Assembly (NCBI GenBank): GCA_905221605.1
Contig: CAJNDS010001935.1
Location: 227,501 to 289,500 of the forward strand
Direction: 5' to 3'
From: Symbiodinium natans
Taxonomy: Eukaryota; Sar; Dinophyceae; Suessiales; Symbiodiniaceae
Length of the DNA: 62,000 nt
The position numbers and the translations under genes are program-made. Under the pieces are notes generated by a model, which saw nothing but the letters and a program-made list of their open reading frames with translations, was not told the DNA's origin and did no database searches. Shown here in pieces: positions 20,324 through 30,550 of the stretch. The number at the start of each line of letters is the position of its first letter. The first letter of the stretch is position 1.

Positions 20324-20672
20324 CTGCCACTCCAAGTCCCCGGCATCACGAACGTCACCAGTGGCCTCCGCTGCGGCCTCGAGGCGCAAGCACAGCTTAT
20401 GGCAGAACCACGGAAGGCCCAGCTTCAGTGCTCTCACGTGGGGGTTTCCGAAATTCGGGGTACCTTATTGGGGGCCCTTACTAGAATCCTACTACTTGGG
20501 CGGGCTATTCCCCAAAGAGCCCCATACCCCTTAATTCAGCAGTATACCTTAAATCATATTAAGGGTCCCTACATAATTTAGGGTGTATTCCTTAATTAAA
20601 GCGCATTGGGCTCTCTGGGTCTAGTGGTCCCTTACTTTCGAAAACTCCCATCTTGAACAGGAAGCCGAGCAT
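20324..20672 (-). CDS. unassigned gene, first two exons, interrupted by a nested-element intron
   Basis: Exon 1 (20648-20672) begins at an ATG preceded by an in-frame TGA, so it is a credible start: MLGFLFKM. Exon 2 (20324-20430) continues in frame, beginning ALKLGLPWFCHKLCLRLEAA and ending DLEWQ, then a CAG|GT donor. The 217-bp intron (20431-20647) has a GA donor and an AG acceptor and consists almost wholly of family D copy 2 with family A copy 4 inserted in it. The product starts with a short hydrophobic stretch and then an amphipathic helix; no family recognised. Later exons not found. Confidence 0.4.
20445..20644. mobile_element. element family D, copy 2, split by a family A insertion
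   Basis: Left part 20445-20510 (TTCCGAAATTCGGGGTACC...CTACTACTTGGG) and right part 20620-20644 (TGGTCCCTTACTTTCGAAA) together match the uninterrupted copy at 40393-40482. The gap is exactly family A copy 4. Confidence 0.8.
20511..20619. mobile_element. hairpin element family A, copy 4 (nested in family D)
   Basis: CCCAAAGAGCCC ... GGGCTCTCTGGG with TC/TC on its flanks. The host is family D copy 2, which gives the order of insertion. Confidence 0.88.
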
Positions 20673-20934
20673 GGCCACTCAGCGGCTAAGCGCAAGTTTT
20701 CGCCTCGCTCTCGCAGTCGGCCTTTCGTGGTCTACACGGCCAAGGGACATCCCTGCGGCCAAAGCTACTGTATCCACCCAAGAAATGTGGAACAATGCTT
20801 ATACACGTAGTAGAAACGTCGCAAGTGTCTCCCATGTATCCGCCGGCACCACACCCCGATCGAAGCTCAGATCCTAAAACTAAGGACCCCTAAGTAAGGT
20901 GCCATCAGACTCAAGAACAAAAAAAACTCGTTGA

Positions 20935-20992
20935 TTAGAATACCCCATAGAATACCCCAAAAGGTTAAAGGTTACCTACTCTACTACTAAGA
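20935..20992. mobile_element. element family E fragment
   Basis: TTAGAATACCCC...CCAAAAGGTTAAAGGTTACCTACTCTAC; same end as 50466-50535. Confidence 0.5.
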
Positions 20993-21129
20993 AAAGGGAG
21001 GATGCCCTGAATACTCGTGACAAATGGTCTGAGCTCAGTCTTCGGGTTTGGGTGGCGGCCGCTCCCCGCGCAGGGTGGCAGCAACGGCTTCCACCTGCTT
21101 CATGGGGGGGAAGCTTCGCTTCATGGCTT

Positions 21130-21270
21130 ACCAGCATGGGCTTCTTAGGCCTCAGAATCCCCCCTAACCAGCCCTACAAGGGGCCTTGCTAAGGGGTTGT
21201 AGGGTATAATAGGCTATCATAGGGTATAATAGGGTATAATAGGGTATAATATGGGTATAATAGCCCATGC
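21130..21270. mobile_element. element family C, copy 2
   Basis: Starts CCAGCATGGGCTTCTTAGG and ends TAATAGCCCATGC (inverted GCATGGGCT). It contains CCCTACAAGGGGCC and a TATAATAGGG decamer array at 21203-21262. Confidence 0.65.
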
Positions 21271-21355
21271 AAGTACGGCACAATTTCAAGTCCTTCCCCA
21301 TCCTGGATGTCGTGGAAGCGCCAGCACAATGTTCGTGAGGAGCTGGACTCTGAGG

Positions 21356-21416
21356 TCTTTAGGGTTTAGGGTTAGAGGGTTTAGGGTTTAGGGTTTGGGG
21401 TTTAGGGTTGAGGGCT
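21356..21416 (-). repeat. TTTAGGG tract
   Basis: About eight units with TTTGGGG and TTGAGGG variants. Confidence 0.9.
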
Positions 21417-21833
21417 AACTGGCAACATGCGCCTCGTCCTGGTAGATCGTTTCTTTGGGCAGGTTTCCTCAGTGCGGATGAAACACGCATGTTCTGCCAT
21501 GTCTGCACAACACATAACTGGTCGAAAAAACGTCCCAGTCTGCAGCTGGCAATCGTTTTGTTGTTTAAGACAAAAACTAAGGATGGGGGATGGATGGAGT
21601 GCGAGGCCAGAGAGTTCGACGACATGATTGGGTTTGTTCCGGAGCCACTTGCACTTCAAAAACGGGCGCGGCATGCTCAAGTGGCGCGGATCGGGCAAGC
21701 AATCTTCCACCCGCCGGAAGGGATGAGAAAGTGTCCGGCAATACCACACACAGAGGGGACATGCCATGTGGCGCGGAACGGTCCTCAACCCTAAAGTTGA
21801 TATCGAACTGTACTTGATCCGATGTCTTTGGCA

Positions 21834-22380
21834 TGGGCGAACCTCAAAACTGCCAATCACGTCGGTTACTCTGTTCCCAGCACAACATGAGGCATCCTCA
21901 AATGCACGATCAAGAGTCTCTTCCAGCTTCGCTGATCCTCCGCTGGTGGGTACCTCCACATCGAGTTCGGTTTGTTCGCGGAGACAGGTTGCTTCATCCA
22001 CGATTTCCTATGTTTCTTGCAGCAATTTCATCTGCCGTGTGTCCATGTCAATTTGCAAGCAAGTTGAGGAACAGTTGCTCAGATGATAGAGCAAGAACTG
22101 CATCTGATATCAGTCAGCATGGCTGGCGTTTGGTGCGCAAGGCCAAGATTCAAAGGAAGTCTGCCAATTCTACTTGCACAGCGGGCAGCAATTTCCAGCT
22201 TCCAGATTCCAATTGCAGTGCCACAGCATGGGTCGGCCTTGACATATTATAGAACCTGTCCAGCCGACGCTCGTTTAACACTTTACTTTGCAATCGAGAT
22301 CATTCGGCCCCGTGGCATTTGGTCCAACGCCAGCTGCGCGCAGTCTGCTGCCTTTGCAGCCTCATGCAAGAGTGTGTAGC
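21834..22380 (-). CDS. probable multi-exon gene, coiled-coil-like, unassigned
   Basis: Several minus-strand blocks look coding. 22300-22380 reads LHEAAKAADCAQLALDQM. About 22150-22235, after CAAG|G, reads THAVALQLESGSWKLLPAVQ and onward. 21950-22011, between TAG|G and GAG|GT, reads EIVDEATCLREQTELDVE, and the same frame extends to about 21834 with SAKLEETLDRAFEDASCC. The Glu/Leu spacing suggests a coiled coil. Exons could not be joined securely; an in-frame TAG just upstream of EIVDEAT is either intron or a disabling change. Function unknown. Confidence 0.3.
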
Positions 22381-22433
22381 CCGATTTAACAACCACCCAT
22401 AAAGGACTATACAACCAAATCCGCAAGGGGACT

Positions 22434-22472
22434 CCCCTAAACCCTAAACCCTAAACCCTAAACCCTAACCCT
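22434..22472 (+). repeat. CCCTAAA tract
   Basis: Five perfect units and one CCCTAA. Confidence 0.9.
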
Positions 22473-22569
22473 ATATGTGACGATATCGGGGACTATTGGA
22501 AGAGAGCCTGCGATAGAAGGGCAGGTTTGGCCTCGGACTGCCCGGATCAAATGACCTCTGTGACGTAAG

Positions 22570-23250
22570 GATAGTGGCTTTTAATAATAGAATCATGTAG
22601 TATACTGATGTAGTAATAGAACTGAAACGGTCTGAATGTAATCATATTTCATGATATGACAAGAAAACACATCATAGTATACTGCTAGCCAAATATAGTA
22701 GACTGAGTAATTGAAACATATCATCGTTCATATTATCGTACATCGGCAATTATAGTTTGGAACAATATAGTGTCAGTTACTAAAAAATCAACATAATCAT
22801 ATAAACATACAAAACTATCCCAACATGCATATGCAGATGTATATGTCCATGCTGAAGGTCAAACTAAGCACAGTATCTTAGCGAAACACAATCACAGCAA
22901 AAACGACTCTGAGGGGATACTTTTGCGTGTACATGAATACGTTGTTATATTAGACTCTTCTTCTGCTTTGATGTTGCTATAGTACTCTATCATTGCTACA
23001 TATACATACTAATATTCCTATTTTGGCTATACACATATAAATATGCAAACTTATAGCTGTCTACTTGAATTATTGTGTTGCTCAACACCCAGCCTCGTCT
23101 TGTTGGGCGTAATCGCCCACGAATATGAGCCGCTCACTTTGGCGGTCTCGCACCTTCCGTAGAACTTCTCGTGCTGTGAGCTTAACCAAAGCTATGTGGT
23201 AATAATAGAACAAGGACATGTCATAATCATAAACAGTGTATAGTATAGTA
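22570..23250. other. AT-rich island without coding potential
   Basis: About 680 bp in which A+T clearly dominates, unlike the GC-rich surroundings, with no frame of note, no telomere-like tract and none of the hairpin families. Words such as CATATAAATATG and ATAGTAT recur. It could be a matrix-attachment-like or recently acquired (organelle-derived?) piece; origin not determinable by eye. Confidence 0.6.
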
Positions 23251-23539
23251 TTATCCGCCGACCCCTCTGGCGCGGGGGAGGCGTTAGTGAAGACCCATTC
23301 TCGGTCATCCGGTCATCGCCCTACTCCCACCTTTTGTGGCAGCGTCGCCCCCACCGCCTCATCTGCACCCCCCGCTCATCCCATCATGCAGTTTAAAGAA
23401 GGGCGCCAGTGTTTTGGGGGCCCTGTACCCTTTCTTTGACGTGTTTTAAGGACTCCCCCCCTCCCCCTACCCTGCCCCTGTGCAGCTGAAACGAAGTGTT
23501 TGAAGGGGCTCCAGTGCAGCCCGCTCTCGCCGCTCTCAC

Positions 23540-23640
23540 CGCCCTCACCCCCCCCCCCCCCCCCCGCCCCAGCTGACTGAAACGTGCCCACCACCCCCCC
23601 CCCGCCCCACCCCCACTACGCCCCCCCCCCCCACAAGGCA
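23540..23640 (+). repeat. poly-C and C-rich tracts
   Basis: Several C runs (up to about 17) within 100 bp; the minus-strand glycine-rich frames here are artefacts of these runs. Confidence 0.9.
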
Positions 23641-23815
23641 ATGGCGGTAGCCAGAAAAAAGCTTCCCAAGTCAACCCTGCGGGCCTTCACCTCCCAGAAC
23701 CACTTCTCGGAGGACCAGAACACACTCTCATACCTGGGCAGCGGGGGTTCAGCTCACAGATCCGCCAAGAGCGAGGAGCCTGGCATCTACATGGGGAGGT
23801 CGATTCAGCACATGG

Positions 23816-23853
23816 TTTAGGGTTTAGGGTTTAGGAACCCTAAACCCTAAACA
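23816..23853. repeat. head-to-head telomere-like junction
   Basis: TTTAGGG units run directly into CCCTAAA units through GGAACCC; G-rich arm first, the orientation expected of joined chromosome ends. Confidence 0.9.
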
Positions 23854-24172
23854 TACAAAATGGCAACTGATAGGACATGAGAACTGTAGAATTATCAACG
23901 ACACCCTCGGCGCCATTGGTTTGCACAGCAAGAGCAGAGTATGCCCCGCCAACATGTAATGAAAACAAACCCCAAGTAATGAAAAGTTTCAAGATTGAAG
24001 GGCCGTTCTGCCAATCCACTTCTCCGTTTGCCTTCTGGCCCCAGTCTTCAGGCGTGATGTCTACAAATCATAGATCCTCAGTGCAGGATCTACAAAGTTT
24101 GAAGATGCAGATGCGAGTGCAGCCCGGAAGCTGCAGTTCCTACGAAACAAACTCGCTTGCAACGCAACATGA

Positions 24173-24223
24173 CCTAAACCCTAAACCCTAAACCCTAAAC
24201 CCTAAACCCTAAACCCTAAACCC
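24173..24223 (+). repeat. CCCTAAA tract
   Basis: Seven perfect units. Confidence 0.95.
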
Positions 24224-24324
24224 AACTTCGAGACAGCAGGGCTCGGAACTTTTTTGGCGCGCTCTGAGGCTGCTGCTGCTCTTCTGGATCGCCAGCTCGA
24301 CGGGCAACTCGCGCACCTCGAAAG

Positions 24325-24400
24325 GAGGATTTAGGGTTTAGGGTTCAGGGTTTAGGGCAGTTTAGGGTTTAGGATGGTTTAGGGTTTAGGGTTGTGGGTT
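24325..24400 (-). repeat. interrupted TTTAGGG tract
   Basis: Three short blocks separated by 5-10 unique bases. Confidence 0.85.
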
Positions 24401-24536
24401 TTTCGGTTGTTGTTGGAGGTTGTGGGGCCACATGGGTTTCATGCGGTGGGCTGCCAGGTTCCCAACGAGCTCGGGTTATAGTGCTTCGATGAAAGCTACA
24501 CTGATTGCCAAGCCATGCCAGCAGTTAGAGCCGAGT

Positions 24537-25290
24537 TACCCTAAACCCCAAGCCCTAAACCCTAAACCCACCCCGAACCCTAAACCCCAAACCCTGAAGC
24601 CTAAACCCGCGAAACTTCGGGAGTATCAGGACCCTGAGTCTGAGATATGCCACTGGACAACCGTCGTGCTGCCCACTTTTCGCATGATGGGTCGCGTCGC
24701 TCAAAGGTGGAGCGTGCCGACTACGGCCCCTGGTGCAAGACTGGGCAGGCTACGCCTACTGTCCTTCCGCCCTGCCTGCTATTTACCCCAAGAAGATAAA
24801 CCGCAATAAGCTGAACCCTCTAGGAACCCCTAAACCCTAAACCCTAAAGGCCCTAAACCCCCTAAGCCACCCGTGCTCGTCGGATCATGAGAACTGAGGC
24901 TTGCAACAGGCGGCTCAAAGTCTGCACCTTGTGAAAATGGAGCCTGCTATTGACAGGCACCTCAAAACGATGCTTTTGGGAGCTGGTACCCTAAACCCAT
25001 AACCCTAAACCCTAAACCCTAGACCCTTTTTTGCATCAGGACTTGTGCAAACGCCTGAAAGTGTGAGCAAGCCCTCAACCCCAAACCCTAGACCCCAAAC
25101 CCCACCCGGCTGCGGCTTCATGTGAGCCACCAGCTCGCGTCGCAGCTCCCTCTTTAGCGCAGCACCTCGTGGCCTCTTTGGTAACTGCACCTCTCTTTCG
25201 CATTGCAAGGAGCTTGGACATGTATCCGAGGGGCTTTAGAACCCCTAAGCTTTAAACCCAAACCCTAAACCCTAAACTCCCAAACCCTAA
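24537..25290 (+). repeat. cluster of CCCTAAA tracts
   Basis: Five separate blocks (24537-24610, 24823-24866, 24985-25022, 25075-25105, 25250-25290) all in C-rich orientation, with 100-200 bp unique spacers and no recognisable exon between them. Confidence 0.85.
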
Positions 25291-25444
25291 TGGGCCTTTT
25301 TAAGACGCTGAAGCCGACTCCTTCTGCCGATGCATGTCATGCCAAGAGCTGCGCCCCTGTGCGGTGACAAAGGGTGTCTCGGACGCTCGGGCTGGGCTCA
25401 TTGGGGCACGTCCTTGAAAGATTTGGGGGGTTGTTTAACGTTAA

Positions 25445-25546
25445 AAAAACCCTAAACCCTATAAATTTAGGGTTTTTTAAACGTAAACAAAAACCCTAAA
25501 CCCTAAATTTAGGGTTTTAAGCCCTAAATTTAGGGTTTTTCCGTTA
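25445..25546. repeat. serial CCCTAAA/TTTAGGG palindromes
   Basis: Three successive AAACCCTAAATTTAGGGTTT-like palindromes in 100 bp; C-rich arm first. Confidence 0.9.
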
Positions 25547-26211
25547 CCTCAACCTCAAGCCTCTACGGTGACGCTCTGTTGTGAAGGTGGCAGGCTTAGC
25601 TTGCAAGGCCAAGGGCACATGGAGGTAGATGAACCAGGCGATTCTTGAAGCTGGTTTAGGGTTTAGGGTTTAGGGGACATGGAGAACCCTGGTCGCAAGG
25701 CTTCAAGTGGGCTGCCGAACTCCCGAACATGTCCCTTCTTGATTGTGAGGATAACCACCATGTGCCTTTCTTGTCAGGCCCGCCCTTTCTTCTTCAGCTT
25801 TTCGTTCTCCTCCTGTGCTGCGAAGCAGGTGGAAAGTTCCCCCATGATCGTTTACCATGTTCGACATGAGTCGTGGGGTTTCTTACAGGTCAGGCTCTCG
25901 CTCAACAGACAGTCCGTAGAACACGTTATCCGCTCATTCTGGCCTCTATGTATATGTTGGCCTGTTCCACATCATCCGTACTCAAGGACTCCATGAGTCT
26001 GCATACGGAACTCTCCACTCTAGCAAGTCGGATTTGGTTGCACTCACAAGGCAGGCTCCCAAACATGCAGGGCAATTTAGCTTACACCCTAAACCCTAAA
26101 CCCTAAAACCCACCCCTTGTGCCATTGCATGTGCAAGCAATGCACTTCGACTGCGGCGGCCTCGAGGGTTTGCACTCGCTTCCGGAGCTTGTCCAGCTCC
26201 GCCTGGCTGTT

Positions 26212-26272
26212 AGGGTTTAGGGTTTAGGGTTGAGGGTTGAGGGTTGAGGGTTTAGGGTTTAGGGTTTAGGGG
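26212..26272 (-). repeat. TTTAGGG tract with TTGAGGG block
   Basis: Three TTGAGGG units embedded between TTTAGGG units. Confidence 0.95.
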
Positions 26273-26870
26273 GAATGAAGAAGTCTTCACTCCTCTGGGG
26301 GGGGGGGGGGGGCTTCCGGTCCATGTTCTGGGGGCAAGAGTAGAGCTGTAGACGGTGCGACTGCTTCGTGTGTGGCGACTCTGGGTCTACTACGGCTGTG
26401 AATCCTGGCATTTCAACAACTGCTTTCTCCAGGTCTGCGAAGATGGAAGGCTCGGGGTTCATCTGTGGCACTTTCGATGGCCCCGGTGGCGCACACTATT
26501 TCTCCATCCCCCCTAGCAACAACAAGCGAGGGTTCGCAGGGGGCCAGCGGTGCATATGATGCTGTCCTCCGTCTCCTTTCGCCTAGCTCGCATCTTGGTC
26601 CGCCACTCCTGGATCTCAGCAAATCCACTGGTTCCAAGAACCTAAACACAAGCCTGTTTCTGGTGAAAAAGTGCAACCCTTGCACAAAACGACTCAAACC
26701 AAAAACCCGAAACTACATGTTCAAACTGACTTTACGGGTCCTTTGCACAAAGCCTGAAGAAGCACTGCTAACAGGCTGTCCTTAAGCTTGTCACCATGCT
26801 GGGTGAAGACCTGATCGATCCAAAGCCGCACGATCCCAGAGGAAATCGTGAGCGCGATCCTCATCGGGCA

Positions 26871-26980
26871 CCCAAAGAGCCCAATATTGCTGAATTAAGG
26901 AATGTACCCTAAATCAGATTCAAGGATCCCTATATGATTTAAGGAATATTCCTTAATTAAGCAATCTTGGGCTCTTTGGG
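26871..26980. mobile_element. hairpin element family A, copy 5
   Basis: CCCAAAGAGCCCAATATTGC ... GCTCTTTGGG, 110 bp, flanked by CA/CA. It lies between two plus-strand coding-like stretches (see 26984-27028). Confidence 0.88.
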
Positions 26981-26983
26981 CAG

Positions 26984-27028
26984 CTCTGCGCACGCCGTCC
27001 GAAGCTCGCAGCTGGACTCTACTTGCAG
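26984..27028 (+). CDS. possible 45-nt microexon between two elements
   Basis: Between GGGCAG| (end of family A copy 5) and CAG|GT (start of family B copy 3) the plus strand reads LCARRPKLAAGLYLQ, 15 whole codons. A coding-like plus frame (MLGEDLIDPKPHDPRG...) lies just before the family A copy, with a GC donor option GCACCCAAAG. Short, so weak on its own. Confidence 0.2.
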
Positions 27029-27133
27029 GTTCAGGGGTACTTATATGTAGGGTTCTAAGTAGGGTAAGTATGGCTATAACCTTACTTAGGGGTACTTACA
27101 GCCCTGCTGATAAGTACCCATGAACCTCCAAGT
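27021..27133. mobile_element. hairpin element family B, copy 3
   Basis: ACTTGCAGGTTCAGGGGTAC ... TACCCATGAACCTCCAAGT; about 113 bp. Confidence 0.8.
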
Positions 27134-28602
27134 AAGACTTTAAGACATGCAGACCGACGTTGGATAAGGCCGGGTCAGAAGCACCACCGCCAACAGGATC
27201 TCTAAGCCCACTATCCTCAGCACAAGCAGGCAGAGGGGATAAACCCTAAACCCTACACCCTAAACCCTAAACGGGTTGGTGGAGTGGTTCAGGTTTAGGA
27301 TGCTGGGGGGTCGGGGTGGGGGCAGCTGCGACGGGATTAAATCCAGGCCACACAGCTTTCTCCATGCAGATGGTGCTTTGGCACTGATGCTTCTAGCTGC
27401 AAGAAGAACAAACCCTCACCCAAGTAGACGCTCGATTTTGGAAGCATACCTGATAAATTGGGCCATTCCTATTCTTGAAGTAGCTGCTCGCATTCAGCAC
27501 ATACCAGATGCATGTCAATAGTCAAACTGCAAATGAAGACTACCTACCCATTCTGCAAGTGGGCCAGCACCGATGCGAGATACACGAAAGGCATGTCACA
27601 TATAAACAAAACGGGCACGATACACTATTCTGTCAGCCCTTCCTTACTGCGTCATTGTGATTCTTGTTTGAAGATGTAGAAGCACATGGAAGCTCCCTTG
27701 CAGGCTACCCTCAGCTCGCAACATCGCCAATTCAACTCAAAAAACTATAAGAAGCCCATGAACCCACACTCCAAACCAAGCATCCAGCGCCACCAGCCAC
27801 GAACCAGCCAGGCTACGAAGAGGGACACGACACCAACGCCAACCCCAATTTTCCAACCTCAGTTGCGAAGAGGTCAGGATTCCGCTGCGGGCGTTCTAAG
27901 GCTCTTAACCTGTACAGCGGTTTGGGGCGTCGGGGAAGTTGTTATTTCAGGGTCAGAAACCTGCAGGAGCCTTTGAATTCACTGGAATATGAACATACCT
28001 GGAACAACGATTTTCCACCGTGATGGGGCTGGATCGAAGTCTTCAATAAAACCACCATGTCCTGCGGCTCGCGCCATGAGGCTCAAACGTGGCTCAACCC
28101 TGTGCCGCCCGCACCTAGATCGGCACAGCGGCCCACCATTTCCATTGCACGCATGCACTTAGACAGACACCACCTGCTGAAAGAGGAATACAAACTACTT
28201 CGGTCCGGTCCTGATGCTAGAAGGCCGATGTAGGGGGCAACTCGCCAAGCCGCTTTCCATGAGGATCTGTACGCTTACAATCTCGGCTACCAGGTAGAAG
28301 ACGCAGACCTGAGCATCAGCAGTCGGATGACAAGGCCAGTTTGTGCTTTGGGTTGGTGAGGGCCGGCGGGGAAGGCACGAGAATCAGCTCAGCATTAAGC
28401 TGATACAAAGGGAGGCTGGTGCCGAGGCGCTGCGTCTGCCAGAAGTGGCCATAGCCAATTGAGAATGATGACCTTAGCTGGGCGCCCTCTTAGCTTTAGA
28501 ACCCACGAAACTGTAGAAGCCTTAAGACATACGGCACGCTGCACACATTCCTGCGGCAGAATCGCTAACTTTGGCCAAATCGATCCCTCGTCCCCCCTCC
28601 CC

Positions 28603-28631
28603 CCCCCCCCCCCCAAAAAAAAAAAAAAAAC
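28603..28631 (-). repeat. poly-T/poly-G junction at an intron 5' end
   Basis: On the minus strand a GT donor (28638-28639) is followed within 7 bases by about 17 T and then about 14 G. The same arrangement recurs at 61725-61755. Confidence 0.85.
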
Positions 28632-28639
28632 TCGCTAAC

Positions 28640-28796
28640 CTGGCAGTCCAAGCAGCAACATCGATCACGAAGAAGTTCATGAATATTGACAGTGCCTCTT
28701 CCGACCGGGCGCTGTAATTTCCGAACCTGCGCAGCTCTGATGGCACCCAGTAGCCTTGATTACGAGATTCACTTGAGGTAGCCCAGTAACCATCTT
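28640..28796 (-). CDS. unassigned internal exon
   Basis: Bounded by GTCAG| (28797-28798) and CCAG|GT (donor 28638-28639). It reads 52 residues starting DGYWATSSESRNQGYWVPSE, with a hydrophobic end ALSIFMNFFVIDVAAWTA. Composition and aromatic content are coding-like; no family recognised. Its first 18 codons' worth of DNA overlaps the left terminal repeat of family F copy 1, so part of that element may serve as exon. The downstream exon may start after GCCGCAG|G at about 28557. Confidence 0.4.
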
Positions 28797-28985
28797 CTGA
28801 CAAGGGCACCCTTTTTTGGGTTAGTTACTGTATAAGGGGACCCTAAACCCTAAACCCTAAACCCCAAACCCTAAACCTAAGGGAACCTCGAACCAACCAA
28901 AAAATAAAAAGGAAAAGGGTACTACTTTATAAGGGAATTTTTGAACCCCAAAAAAAAGGGGAACAGGGCACCACTGGGCTGCTAA
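28779..28985. mobile_element. element family F, copy 1, carrying a telomere-like tract
   Basis: Ends TAGCCCAGTAACCA and CCACTGGGCTGCTA are inverted; inside are AAGGGCACCCTTTTT, a CCCTAAA tract (28840-28882) and AGGGCACCACTGGGC. The same outer sequence surrounds a much larger tract at 48457-48836. Confidence 0.65.
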
Positions 28986-29065
28986 GTTCAACTCTGGCAA
29001 CCTACGACTCTGTTGCGGTGAAACGCCGACCCACCAGGCCTAGCAGCCACGCATCGCGTGAAAAA

Positions 29066-29112
29066 GCAACTCGTTTAGGGTTTAGGGTTTAGGGTTTAGG
29101 GTTTCGGGCTTA
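29066..29112 (-). repeat. TTTAGGG tract joined to a family D half-element
   Basis: Six units run straight into GGGGATCCTACTATTTGGGG (29113 onwards), the right half of family D; the left half is missing, as if replaced by the tract. Confidence 0.7.
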
Positions 29113-29164
29113 GGGGATCCTACTATTTGGGGGAGTGTATTCGGGGTCTCTGATTATTGTAAAC
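29113..29164. mobile_element. element family D, copy 3 (half)
   Basis: GATCCTACTATTTGGGG ... GGGGTCTCTGATTATTGTAA. Confidence 0.55.
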
Positions 29165-29760
29165 CCCCCTGCTGTAAGCCCCCTGCTTGACGTCCATGGC
29201 GTAGCAGCCGGCGGCTAGAAGCCCCAGCAGCATGAGCAACCGACCAATCCACACCTGGCGGGCTTGCGGATTCATAATCATATGCAGACTCGGCGTAAGA
29301 AGGACTTGGGCTTGGGGTGTGCAAGGGTTTGAGGCATTGCAGAATCTGGCTTCTGAATGTTTTTTGAGACGGCTAGGAGCGGCGGAGATGCGCGGCGCTC
29401 AGAAGGGTACTTGACGCAAGGCGCAGACCATGACACCGCTCTCAACTGACACGCCGGCGCGCAGGCATGCGCACGTTTAGCACGCCAGCAAACTGCAGGA
29501 GAGGTCACGAGATGAACAGGCAGCAAAGTACGCGACGACGTGGCTTTGCTATGCCGTGCGGTTTCAGATTCAAGGGGGGGGTTCAGGATGACTCAAAATT
29601 GCTCCTTTCTGCATGTGGCTGCACAAGTGCATCCCAGGTATTGGCCTCAATGCTGGTTCAGCAACAGTAACAGCACGCGTTGCTCGGTTTCCAAGCCTTG
29701 CAACCCTCACCTGTCTTTGCAGCGTAGGACAGCTTCCTGAAGTTGCAGGAAACATCAGGC

Positions 29761-29842
29761 TAAACCCTAAACCCTAAACCTATACACTAAACCCTAAACC
29801 CTAAACCCTAAACCCTAAACCCTAAACCCTAAACCCTAAACC
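29761..29842 (+). repeat. CCCTAAA tract
   Basis: About eleven units, one interrupted by TATACACTAAA. Confidence 0.95.
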
Positions 29843-29989
29843 ACCTTCTCCCAACACACTCTGAAGACCGCGAAGCTGCACGAAGAGGCAAAGCAGAAGG
29901 CCGAATCGAGTCGGGGGGGACCCAGTCGACCAGCCACAGGACACTTCGAGCCACGATGGTTTTCCTGGGTTCCATGAACAGCCAGCTCT

Positions 29990-30550
29990 GGAATTAATCG
30001 CTAACCTGCTTTGACTACTACTAATCCCTTCCCCCTAGCATTAAACGGCCCCCTTTCCCTCCCCCCCGCCCCCCCCAAATAGAAACTCGAAATGTGTTTT
30101 CGTGATTAGGGGGATGTTTTTGTCCAAATGTCGCGTTTGGGGTCAAAAGGGTGGGTCTAGGCTTCAGGGTTTGGAGGGTTTAAGTAATTGCTTAATTAAT
30201 TTGGGTGTAAACTGAGAGAGAGAAAGAGAGAGAGAGAGAGAGACCAGCTCACGCGGCACAGCCAGGCTCAGACAAAGGCTTTGCAGCCACTCACTCACAC
30301 CCACGCACACTCACTCACTCACTCAACTCACTCACTCAAAGGGAGGGAAGGGAGCTTCAGCATGTTGGTTGGTTTGAGGGTTTTGGGAGCCCTCAACCCA
30401 CCCCCTAATTCGGAATAGGGTTTAAAAGGCGGGGTCGGTTTCGGCAGGGTTTTCCGGAGTGTTTTTATAATTAGGGGGGTATTGAATAAAAGGGGGCAGC
30501 GATTATTAGTAGGCCGCTGGGAATGCTTAGGGGGGTGGGTTCGGGGTGCG
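29990..30550. other. low-complexity region with G/C-rich hairpin fragments
   Basis: Contains (AG)n at 30217-30242, CACTCACTCACTC at 30293-30338, and loosely inverted blocks (CTACTACTAATCCC near 30016 and GATTATTAGTAGG near 30500). No exon found. Confidence 0.45.
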
